From Spirogloea muscicola (lineage: Eukaryota; Streptophyta; Zygnematophyceae; Spirogloeales; Spirogloeaceae), in contig WELB01000113.1 in NCBI GenBank assembly GCA_009602725.1, positions 148,619 to 206,423 of the forward strand: a DNA stretch of 57,805 nucleotides, read 5' to 3'. Positions 29,901 through 40,234 of this stretch are shown here, in pieces. The notes beneath the pieces were generated by a model. It had not been told where the DNA came from and ran no database searches. It saw only the letters and a list, made by a program, of their open reading frames with translations. How positions within the stretch are numbered: position 1 is the stretch's first letter; each line of letters opens with the position of its first letter. The position numbers and the translations under genes were made by a program.

Positions 29901-32900
29901 CGAAAGGCCCGGTGAATGTGACTCATCAGCAGTCTTCATGTTGCAGCTCTATTGACTTGGTAGGGGTTAAGCTATGCAAGCTTGCAGTCTTTGTCAAAAG
30001 ATCCTCATCTTATGTGACCATCAACGAGCTTCGTCCTCAAGCTCCAATTTGTGTACCTACAGGGAGATGCCATAGACTTCCGCGGTGTGTTACATCGAGA
30101 TGGCTCAGTCTTGATGGCTATCACACTGGATCAGCTCAAGGTAGACAAAAGCTTCAGGCTGCTCAGTCTTGCATGAGGTTGCTCTTCCTTGTTGCCTTAC
30201 TTTGTCCTCTCATGCACATTAACACTAGACTTTTCTTTGCGCAGAGTCCTGAGTATCTGTTCCGAGGCCTTGCTTGTAAGACTGCAGTTGGCATGCCCTT
30301 CAAGGTGATTTCCTCCGACCACTTGCTTTGATCGACAGCTGTTGTTGGGCCATTTAGGATAACGACGCACAGTGACAGAAGGTGTTCAAGCTGAGCTACA
30401 TCTGTGGTGCTCAGCTCAAAATACTGTACTAGCCCGCTTGATGGCTACAGTCTTATGTTAACAACCATTTCCATTTACTCAGGACATCGCCACTGCTGAT
30501 AGCATCTTCATGCGGGAGCTTCCCCCATTGGACGATGCGGAAGGGGTGAGAAAGTAATCCATACCTTCTTCATAGCTGCTGAGAGATTCACAATCGGTGA
30601 AGGCTTGCTGGGGCTGCTTCATTGCTATCAATGGTAGGAAGAATGTGAAGGCAGTGAGCACGGACTTGAGGAGCAGTATGTTACAGTAGGCATATCAGGT
30701 GACTTTATTTAGCACTGCATCTGAACTCCTGCAGAGGAAAACCCTTAAGCGGCTACAAGAAGTGTCTGTGGGAGTCCTCGCCCCTCTGTCTGAAGTGCTC
30801 TCAAAGCAGCTGCCGAATGCCATGGCTCTACTGTCCTTGGAGGAATTTATCTCGAACGCACAGAGCCAGCTGCCAAAGAGTAAGAACACCACACTTCGCC
30901 AGCATCATGCCGTGTCCTATGCACAATCTTTAGTAGTGTTGGCTCTGTATAAGTAGTAGACGGTTCTCATACTCCTCTCGATGTGGCGTTCTACGTTGGT
31001 CTTCCATGCAGATACCCGTGTTGCGGTGACCTTGCGTGGTGACGAGCCTCATGAGAAATTGGAGATACTGAAGTCCATGGATGCTATATTCCTCCTCCTC
31101 AACATTCCTGAGAATGATAAGGCTGTCAGCCGTGTGCATGCATCGCGCAGGTGATGATGTACTTTAAGCTTTATGCCCTATCAATTTGTACTTGCCAATA
31201 TTGCCACATTTTTCTGGCCAATCGGTTGTCCTGACGTGAGAAAAATCCCATTTCCTGCAGGCTTTTTGAGTTCCTTCAGTCCAACCAGATCGATACTCCC
31301 GTGCTTCACCATCTTGTCTTCCCTGTCGGCACTCACAAGTAGGCCAATCATATAGTATGCTGGTTGCTGTCTGCTATGCAAGTTGGTCTGCTGCTTCATA
31401 GCAGAGAGGGGATATGAGCATTCGGCTCAGGGCTTGCAATGAGAATGCAGATGGAGCGGCAGCTAACTCAAAACACTCATTTACAATTGCTGATCTTATG
31501 GTTCAGAGATGACCTGGTAATCAGATCTGGTGCCGAAGCTGGAGCTTTGCTGGTGAGTACTAAGTTGCACGAAGTGACAAGCACATTGCCTCAGAAGTTC
31601 TCCCTTGCACATCCTTAAGAGAAGGCCACCTTCATGTGTTGCACGCTGGTGTCGTTATGTTGAGACATTGACCTTATCATAGGTTGCTAAGCGGCTCATG
31701 GCGGTATTCCAGGTTGATGGTCTGGGAGATGGTGTTCTCCTTGAGTGCGGGGACAAGGACATTGACTTCCTGAGAAATACTTCTTTTGGCATGCTTCAAG
31801 GTTGCCGCATGCGGAACACAAAAACGGTAATGTCTTCTTTTCTGAGATTTTTTTCGTGATGGTGCTTTATTGTTGTGCAGTGATGTTGTCTAGAGATTGC
31901 AGTAATCAGACAAGCCAATGGAATCAAAGCACTTGTGACATGCAGCCGTCCCTTTTGATCTTCGCCATTGCAATTTTACCACTGCTTTGCCCCCATGCTT
32001 TTTGGAAAGCTTACATGCGTACTCTGCCTACTATTGGACTCATGTTTTCAACTTAGAATACTGAGGTACAAACATCCATAATGTACGTGCAGGAATTTGT
32101 GTCTTGTCCTTCCTGTGGTAGGACCTTGTTTGACTTGCAAGAAGTTACGGCGTCCATCCGGGAGCGAACAGCACATCTTCCAGGCGTTGCGGTACTATAA
32201 GTGGCCAGATCTGATGTTGTGTCCACTCTTGCAATTGTAGACCTGTCCTGATATGAAACTAGAAGAACTCACAAAATTTGACAAGATTTTGGCAATGATG
32301 TTTCTCCCTGTTGATTCACAGACACAGACGATGACTATCACGTGGCTCTTGCTTTGTCTGGTGTGCTTCGATGTACTGAGACAAGTATTGCTGTGAATGT
32401 TGTTGCCGCAACCAGATTGCAATCATGGGTTGTATTGTGAACGGCCCTGGAGAGATGGCAGACGCCGATTTTGGTTATGTTGGAGGAGCACCTGGGAAGA
32501 TTGACTTATATGTTGGTAAGGTAGGTTGCCGGCAACGACGACTTGCCTCAAAATTTTAGAATATCCAAACATGTGATGGTGTGTTGCTTCACCTCGATCT
32601 AGGCTAGCCTTTCCCTTGCAGGGGTTGAAAGTAGTTCAGAGGCTGCTGTATCTGCACTGAATGTTGCAACATATAAGGTGTGGAGATAGTAATGCGACGC
32701 ACTACGAAGTTTCAGATCATTGTGGACAGTAGTGTTTGATCTGATCAGCACATGGATGGCATCTTCCTGGGCAGAGTTGTGTTGCATGGGTCCAATCAAG
32801 AGCTTCCATCTTGACTTTGTGGCCTTACTTTTCCAGTCCATGGATACCTGTTGCAGGAGGTAGTCAGAAGGGCCATCCCTATGGAGCAGGCGACCAACGA

Positions 32901-32958
32901 CTTAGTTGACTTGATCAAGCAGCACGGTCGGTGGATAGAGCCTCCTGAGGAGGACTGA
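26959..32958 (+). CDS. ispG: 4-hydroxy-3-methylbut-2-en-1-yl diphosphate synthase (plastid, plant-type IspG/GcpE)
   Basis: [4Fe-4S] enzyme of the MEP pathway that converts MEcPP to HMBPP in the plastid. The ATG at 26959 opens an Ala/Arg/Pro-rich N-terminus with almost no acid residues, consistent with a transit peptide, ending near AQNSRLF at a donor at 27222. Core exons: [18 protein letters not shown] and [20 protein letters not shown] (27505-27623); [20 protein letters not shown] (27862); VADIHFAP (28311); [11 protein letters not shown] (28362); [18 protein letters not shown] (28575); [20 protein letters not shown] (28873); [19 protein letters not shown] (29145); [20 protein letters not shown] (29241); [10 protein letters not shown] (29510). 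The plant-type insert domain spans ~29820-31560, including [20 protein letters not shown] and [19 protein letters not shown]-like blocks. The C-terminal cluster ligands are visible: [14 protein letters not shown] (32105) and [20 protein letters not shown] (32424). It ends [11 protein letters not shown] with stop 32956-32958. About 20 introns are implied. Confidence 0.95.
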
Positions 32959-34583
32959 CATGTTTGAGTCCTTGACTGACTGACCACTTCTACAGTAATT
33001 ATATAAGCACGGCTGTTATGGGCAACGCTTAAAACTTGTCTACCAAAGTGTAGTCAGCTACAAGAACGAGTCTAACTTGGGAACATCTGAAATCCGTGGT
33101 CGCCAATACAGCATCGGTGCTTTTAAGGCTCCAATGCCTGGTCATGTGGTTGCATCCCTCTTCGCATTGTTGGCCATTTGCTTGGGCTGGCCTCTCTTAG
33201 ACATCAACCTTCTATGTTGTGCTCTCTTGTGCCACAGTCCGCGTGCTTCTTCTCATATGTCCTCAAAAAACCATGTCTATCAACACGTGAACCTTGATGT
33301 CCATCAATGCTGGACAACAAAGTTTTAGGTCACATGTCGAACCTTGAATGGTATGGTTGCATGCTACTTTTATTTTGTCTTGGAGAGGGATAGATGCAAC
33401 AAGAAATGGAGAACTGCAAATTTTCAGTGGAAGGTAGTCCAGTGTTATAATGGTCCAAATCGATGTCTTTAGGCAATAAGGTTGCTTATGAATTTGCAAC
33501 GTCTGCTCTTGTCAAGTGTGTCCGAGCAGGTTATTACCTGGCGAGCTCTGCACTAGCTACGACTACAATGTTCAGGCTATCTTCAAGTGGCTCGGAAGCC
33601 GGATGAAGACTATGAAACTCTGAGACGAGCAGTGCAGTCAATCTGCGGCCAATTTGCAAATTGTAGACCAGGTCTCTGTATGTAGTCCAGTACTGAGGAC
33701 AGTTTGCTGAGCAGCAGGCTTGAGCATTACCTGGTTTTGTGGCGGCAGTGATGGGGTGGTAATTCAACGACTAACCCTGTTAAGAACCGTGAACTGTAGG
33801 CCAAACGTCCCCACATCTTTTGCAGCCGGTCATTGGTAGCCGCCGTTGTCATTCCATGAGGCCAAGTATACTTTGTCCTTTCCTTGATCTGTCAAGCAAG
33901 TGCATTGACTGGCACCAAAGCTTGAGTCGTCAAACGAGCATTGCACAACAAGTTTGCAGGCAAGATCGTGTAAAGCAGTCGGTCAAGTGACCAACACAGC
34001 TCTGTCAGGTTGCAGCCTTGTCCCCAACACATGAGATGCAATTCATAGCAAGCGCCCATGCGTGATCTTCGGACAGCTGGTTGGAGAATTTCATACACAC
34101 GTAGCATATGACACCTTGCTTAATTAACAGCAAGCACATGATCACAGAGCTGCTCACCAATATTATACATTACAGATGTTCTTTTAGAGGAAAGTGGAGA
34201 TTGAGGATGATAATAGAAAGAGGATCTCCCTTTCAGCCACTTAAATTACATAGCCATATGTGCACAGTATCAGCAATCTCAAGCCTGCTTAGCATCAAGC
34301 TGTAGGTATGGAGTGCCAGCAGGCCTGCTGTAAATGTTGTTAATATTGCTGGCCGGATTCATGCTGATGGATACCCACTCCTTCCCACAGTTAATGTCAG
34401 TGCTCTACATGCCTGCAACCTGCAGGGTAAACCCTTTTCCTAGATCAAGTGATGCTGAAACAACCAAGAACGGAGCCATAGTAGACAGTATACAACTGTT
34501 GCCGAAGCAATGGAGCCACTTAAGTGCTCCTCATTCTGATAGCTACCCTGCCACTCAATGCCTTGAATGTGCAGCATCGACCA
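32959..34583. other. Intergenic, no gene seen
   Basis: 3' flanks of ispG (+) and the NOL8-like gene (-). Around 33170-33205 it carries the 'cttgggctggcctctctt' block of the dispersed repeats. No open frame has recognisable motifs, and the base composition is AT-richer than the exons. Confidence 0.5.
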
Positions 34584-37500
34584 TTAAGGCACTAGATCGA
34601 ACTGGCCAAGGCCACCCTTGATGCTGATAGGCCCTTTCCTAAGAGCAGCTTTGTGCTTCTTCTTGTAGTCGCCCTTGATGGCCTGCTTAAGGGCGAGCCA
34701 CTCTGCCTCGGCATTGGAGGACCTCATGAAGGAGCTGCCTGATGTCACCAGCCCATCTGGTTCCACTTTCTCATCAGGACGCTGTGCCACGGCACAACTG
34801 TTTGATCTCTTCGTTCCTTGCAAGGTGTCTGCAGGTGGCTTGTGCCCTTGTTGCTCATGTGCAGACTCAGCTTCTGTTGTGCGTAATCTTCTATTCGTGT
34901 TCCCGATGCCGGCATTGCTACCATCGAGCAAGGCCTCAGCTTCACACAACTTGACCTCCATTGGTGATTGTCGTTTGGCAGTGATGGCACTGCGTGTCTT
35001 GCCATCTTTTGCACCATTGACTGGCTCTGTAGCGGCACCAGCCTTTGTCAACGCCGATATAGGAAGCACAGATGTTAGTGAGAATGAAGCAGTGCCATCA
35101 TGATCCACAAGCGACTTCCAAGTTGCCCTCTGGTACCACTTCTCTTGCCCATCTTTCGGAGCGAGTGGCTTATCAGAGTCCTTGCTCTCCGCCAACAGAG
35201 TGACAGATGGTACTGATACCTCAATGCCTTTGTTACTGGCATCCGCAGTCTTCGCTTGTATCACTGCAGAAAGCCTGTCCTTCTTCTTAACCTTCTTGCG
35301 CTTGACCGACGAGGCCAGTCCTTCAGGAACCCCATTGCCATTGACTGGATTCTCATTTTCATTCAGCTGGTGAGTAGGAAGTGAGTCCACAGGCTGCTTC
35401 TGAGAGGCTTGATCACGTTGTGCCGCACTTTGAGTGTCTGCAAGGCTCCTCAGCTCCAACTCCACAGCTGCATCTTCTGTGCTCTGCAATGAACTGATGC
35501 CTCGCCCTGCTTGCCCTCCTTTCTCCCTCTCTGGTGTCTGGGCTTCAGATTCATTGTGATCAACAGCCCGTGTTACTTCATCACTTTCTTCAGCAACTTC
35601 TTCGGAGCTGGTTCCACCCGTTGCAGCAAATGACCAACCTCCGTCAGTTCTGTCTTCTTTGTAGCCACTGCCGCTCACCTGACCTGGACGCAGAGCTGCC
35701 TTGGCAAAGAGTCTCTCCCAAGGATCCATAATCTCTCTTTCTAATTGCAGCTCTTGACCGTCATCCTTCTCACTTCCACTGATGGGTTCGTGTCCTTCAG
35801 CCATGTCCGCAGTTTTGCCGTCGGTCTTAGCCGTCGGCAAAAGCTTGCCTTCATGAAGCACAGACTTGCGCTGATCCAGACTCCCTGCCACGGCCATGAT
35901 CTCAGTGAGCTCTGTAATCTTACCCTGTGCTGCCCACCGCATGCACAAAATGAAAATTTCTCTTGCTGCGCAGCATGGCAATGATGGACATCCAAGGGGG
36001 CACCTTGAGTAGGATCATAGCGGAGGGTTGCCGAGAACGCTTTCAATGGGGCTGCTGCCTCTTGCGCACCCGTTCCTTGCGCACCAGAGCTGTTACACAA
36101 GGAAGCTGCTTGGAGGTTCAGCAACCAGCAGACATGAAGTTTATCACATTATTTCCCTGCTAAAAGAAAGAACAAGTAACTCTGACCTGCCATCCTCAGG
36201 ATACATGGCTGCCAGGACTCTGAGGAGCAGCCGCCGCTCCTCGATGAGTCCCCGGGCCACATCATCCTCCGACAGCGACAGAGCAGCGGGATGCCCATCT
36301 GCTTCAGCACCATCACCAGAGTGATCAAATTTCGGCGAGCTGGCGCCACATTCTAACTTGTTGCCATAGCTACATGAACGTCAGAGGTCCTAGTACCAAT
36401 GGTAGGAAGGTGCAACTACCTCCAGACATCAAGCACAGGAAGCACTTGCACGCGTTCCATCGATGTGCCCAAATGACCACCTTTTGCAGGCTCCAGCATA
36501 GGTTGCCGCTCAGTAATTGGCGCCACGTCAAGGTGTGCATCATCGTCCAGACCTGCTGCACTCTGTCGCAGCCCAGACGCTCGGTCTGCCGCAGCTATCC
36601 TCCTCTTCAGCTTCATGGACTTGGCTGAAGGTGATGCAGCTCCATGGTTGGCAAGCGTGACCCCGTCGGCTTCCATGCTACGAGCTGAAGAAAGCACCTC
36701 CAACGGCCGGGAGTTTGTGACTGTCGCAGGTGGATTTGGAGCGCCTGTGGCCTCAGGCAAGCTGATGCCCCTGACTTGGGGCCAGGGCCGCTGGTCTCTG
36801 GCTGCCGCTGCTCCCGCCACCCGGCAGGCTTCCTCGAGCGTCTGCTGCAGCGGTGGCACATCGACATTCTGGAAGCTCCGCTTGTGCTTCCCCAGGCCTG
36901 TGAGCGGGATTGACTTGGCCTGCAGGGAGCACACAGGCACGGAAGGAATGGAGGAGCTCAGCAGGGCGTCAAGCTTGCTTGAGGGACTGCGTAGCAAAAG
37001 GCCGGCGCGTTGAGCTTGTCAGGCTGGCAGGCGAGAGCAGCGCCTGCGCAGCTCAGGATTGTCTTGTTTAAGCATGTGTCCTGCGCTTGAGTGTGGCCGC
37101 GCCACTGGCACTGGAGATTATGACGCCCACGAGTCTGTGAACAGAGGACACAAACTCATTCTTTTCCTGAAAATGCAGGCCTTGAGCCTACATACTCAGG
37201 ATCATTACTCAAGATTCCTCCCATAACCCCTACACTCAACCAGGTCTGCAGTTGATCTCAAGCTTTGCAAGAGAGCCATGCGTTGGCCTCGATAATAAAC
37301 CCTCTTCTGAGGCATCTGCCTCGCGACCCTGAGGGCCGTGAGAGCAGCTGCCTCGTGAGCGGTGCCAACAATGGCTGCATAGATTGCTCGTTGCTGGGTG
37401 AGTGGAAGAATTGAGTAGATGGAGCGGGACTCGGGGAAATCGACAACGTGTGCTTAATGCTGGGGAGGGGTTCTTATGGAGTCTTCTGCCAGCGCTTGCC

Positions 37501-37592
37501 TTGCTGGAACCTCGCCATGGCAGCTTGACGGGCTCCGCCAGGTTGGCCAGCGGCAGGGTGGACATGCCGGATGATTTTCCCGCCGCCGCCGC

Positions 37593-37627
<35 letters not shown>

Positions 37628-38173
37628 CCGCTTCTGCCGCCTGCCGCCACTCCAGCTGCAGGCGCTTCTGGAAGTGCTCGCGAGCTGCCTCTACCCGCAG
37701 GCGCCCGCCTCGCCACCGGCAGCCATTGTACTGCGCACCTTGCCGAGGTGCCGTCAGGCGCGGCCCGGGCGCCATGGCCAGCGCTACATTGTAGTGCTCT
37801 ATGGCGACGTCGCCGCCTCACTCACCGCCGAGAAGCACTTGCGCAGTGCCGCATCGCTTTGCGGCACGAGCTCGACGTAGGCGAACCCGCGGCACTCTGC
37901 TGCGGCGGTGGCGGCGGCGGCGGCAGCGGAGGGCGCCTCGCCGGACGCCCCAGCCGCCGAGCGCTTGGCAGGGACGACGTCGACACCGAGCACCGCGCCA
38001 AAGGCGGCAAACCGCCGCTCCAGCTCCGCGCTCGTCACGTCCGGCGGGACCCCGCCGACGAAGAGCCGCAGCGCGCCGCCGCCGCCGCCGCCGCCGCCGC
38101 CCTCGCCCTCTGGCTCCGGCCGTGGCGCAGCGGCCGCAGCTGCCGCCGGGAGGGCCGCTGCGCCGTCCGCCAT
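34584..38173 (-). CDS. NOL8-like nucleolar RRM protein
   Basis: Resembles nucleolar protein 8, an RNA-binding nucleolar protein linked to ribosome assembly. Exon 1 (38173 to ~37820) starts MADGAAAL, an Ala-rich leader and a Gly run, then an RRM: LRLFVGGVPPDVTSAELERR (RNP2), FGAVLGVDVVP, RGFAYVELVPQSDAALRKCF (RNP1) and SAVSE. Exon 2 continues YNGCRWRGGRLRVEAAREHF then QKRLQLEWRQ, matching the 'LNKTKWKGGTLQIQLAKESFLHRL' block that follows the NOL8 RRM. A disordered middle (36997-36416, for example TGLGKHKRSFQNVDVPP) follows, then EERRLLLRVLAAMYPEDGR (~36250). LKAFSATLRYDPTQ (~36040) matches 'F.DI.HYDPT', and PWERLFAKAALRPG (~35730). A long Glu/Ser/Lys-rich frame ends AEWLALKQAIKGDYKKKHKA, matching the NOL8 C-terminal Trp..KKHKDA motif. 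The stop is 34584-34586. RRM plus C-terminal match make the call good; the middle is unalignable. Confidence 0.82.
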
Positions 38174-38283
38174 GGCTGCAGCAGCAAAAGAACTTGTATG
38201 TACTGAGCAATGTATCGGCTTGAATTGGCCTCCATTTCATTTCATGAGCCCCGCGCTCCTTCTATCCCTGAGATGATGGAAGG
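38174..38283. repeat. NOL8-like 5' flank with dispersed repeat family C, copy 1
   Basis: 38205-38241 (tgagcaatgtatcggcttga, then attggcctccatttca) recurs at 55273-55309 with about one mismatch over 36 bases, followed by a shared 'ccccgcgc..cCTTCT' block. It lies within about 35-90 bases upstream of the NOL8-like start codon, so it may be part of that promoter or 5' UTR. Confidence 0.75.
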
Positions 38284-38473
38284 CCATATTGGCCGAGTAA
38301 ACGGCACATTACATTACCCACTGCACATTGACCCGATCATTACCCATGGGTCAGCTACAAAAAGGTCGCTAGCCATATTGGCCGAGTAAACGGCAAGCAC
38401 ATCAGATGACGTACATTACCCACTGCACATTGACCCGATCATTACCCATGGGTCAGCTACAGAAAGGTCGCTA
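38283..38473. repeat. Dispersed repeat family A, tandem copies 2 and 3
   Basis: Two adjacent direct copies, 38283-38371 and 38372-38473: 'gccatattggccgagtaaac' then ggca, and 'cattacccactgcacattga' then cccgatcattacccatgggtcagctac and 'aaggtcgcta'. Copy 2 lacks a ~15-base 'agcacatcagatgacgt' segment present in copy 3. Apart from that they are nearly identical, so this tandem duplication is recent. Confidence 0.9.
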
Positions 38474-38850
38474 TTTGATGCCTGATTACCAGTTGGCGAA
38501 ATGTTCCAAGCCCTTCTGCAACCCACTAGAGCTCGCCCAGCTTTCTGGTGCAAAGCGTGAGCACGCTGCAACAGGCCGAGCACTAGGAATGAGTGTGTAT
38601 TGAAGGGCCATGTGTGGCCAAGTACGAAGGCAAGCACGTTGACAAATCTACGTCACCTGCTGCTAAGCTGACCCGCTCAGTAATCACGAGTCAGCACATA
38701 GAGGTCGCTAACTGATGCCCGAATACCGGACGGCAATCGACAAGCTCTTGAGCTACCAGCTAAGGCTTGACCAGCTTTCTGATGCAACGCATGAGCCTGA
38801 GCTCGCTGCAGACAAGCTGACACTCGGCATCGCAAGAATGACAAGTAGGC
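38474..38850. repeat. Family A copy 4 and a duplicated flank
   Basis: 38608-38710 is a diverged family A copy that is closer to copy 1 at 9464 (shared 'aaggcaagcac', 'aaatctac', 'gctcaGtAAtCACGaGTCAgCA'-type text). The flanks after copies 3 and 4 are also related: 'ccagctttctggtgcaaagc' with GTGAGC at ~38538 and 'ccagctttctgatgcaacgc' with ATGAGC at ~38770. The repeating unit is therefore about 235 bp long. Confidence 0.75.
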
Positions 38851-40234
38851 TGCCGGCATGCCCATCTGAGCTGGAAGCATATCCTCACGTCGAGCATATC
38901 CCAAACTTGCAGTATTCTCCAGTAAAGTGTGGAAGCGAGGGCCCATGCAGCCGAAAGTGTCGATTGCCGCCAGTGGGAGGTGACCAGGAGAGTGCTGCGC
39001 TCTGACCACCTGACCACCTGCTCAGAGAGCCCCACATACAGGCCATCAACGGGGCAACTCCGCCTCCAAATAGAGCTTCACTCTTATGGAGGCTTTGCCT
39101 TTCACAGCCATCGGCCCCTCTTGCCAAGAGCTTCTTCTTGGCCCTTACAATCATAACAGCCGTTGCATTGCCTTCCTTCGAAAGAGCTGCTTCCTTGGCT
39201 TGCGAGGTGGTGAGCGGCGCCCCACATTTGTCTGGTAGATACATATGCGCCAAGTCGTGAGTACTAAGTGTTCCCACTCATTTCTGTCTATTTGACACCT
39301 TGCCCGTGAAGGCCCATTCCACTACAATGTGTAAATTCTGACCTGTCAGAGCTTCAGCAACATTCCGTAACGTGCTCAATGCAGCAGCTCATCTGCTGCA
39401 TCAATGGACTATGATTGCTTACTCCTTCTCCTGAGCTAAGCAGCTATAAAGAGAGGGGGTTCATGATGATGAGGCACTTTGCGGAGGCCACCGTCAACAT
39501 CAACCTACAGGATACACTATTGTACCAAAAGCCAGATAAGACAACCATCAAGCTAAGGCGAGAAGCAACACCAAATAGCTGGACCACAAAGTACAGCTTT
39601 AGCAACTCCTGCTGACTCTGTGCTCAACCACATGTCCATGCCCATGCAGCAAAATGCTGGTGTGCCAGTAATCGATTCTTGGAAGATTGTCTATTGCAGA
39701 GGGCTGCAGCACAGGGCAACCCCAGCAATGACAAGGGTATCGTCATCATCTGGCAAACTCGACACCAATAAGGAGCACCGCAGTCTCCTTCAGTCGATCT
39801 GTCCACGGCTGTACCCAGTCTGACTAAATGAATCTTACACAGCAGACAAGCATGTTGCGCGCGTGCAGGGAGCTACAGCCAGCACGGCAAAATCTCCCTT
39901 GCCAATGGGCCACGCCACAACAAACAATGGTATGGCAATGATGGTGACAAGGTTTCGGAGATCTGTCACTACCAGCATCATTCCCACCCCTGAACTCAGG
40001 ATTGAGAAACTTCATGGCCAGGCCGCCGGCCCTCCGAGCCACAGGAAGCAGCCTCCAGCACAAGGCCATGCAACCATCCACGAAGCACCTGCTGTCCCTG
40101 TCCCGTGCCAAAAGCAATGGCTTGCCATGGAGACTGCCATCCACAAGAGCGCGGCATGCTGCTATTACCACCATTCAAAACTAGGAGCTCAGCCCAGCAT
40201 TTCTGCCCCAGTTAAATGCCCGGCTTCACTCAAC
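38851..40234. other. Intergenic, no gene seen
   Basis: Short open frames only. Around 39060-39130 lies 'ggctttgcctttcacagccatcg', related to the 'cctcttacagccatcgcccc' block at 55545, which is again dispersed repeat. From ~40180 it is the 3' flank of the DnaJ gene. Confidence 0.45.

Noticed and set aside
34334-34621. Plus-strand small frames over the NOL8-like 3' end, and 34675-35103
   Set aside because: Shadows of the minus-strand NOL8-like exon, which has the conserved C-terminal motif.
38280-38850. CRISPR-like direct repeats
   Set aside because: There are only two near-identical units of ~90-100 bp, without short spacers, in a eukaryotic intergenic region. It is a tandem duplication.
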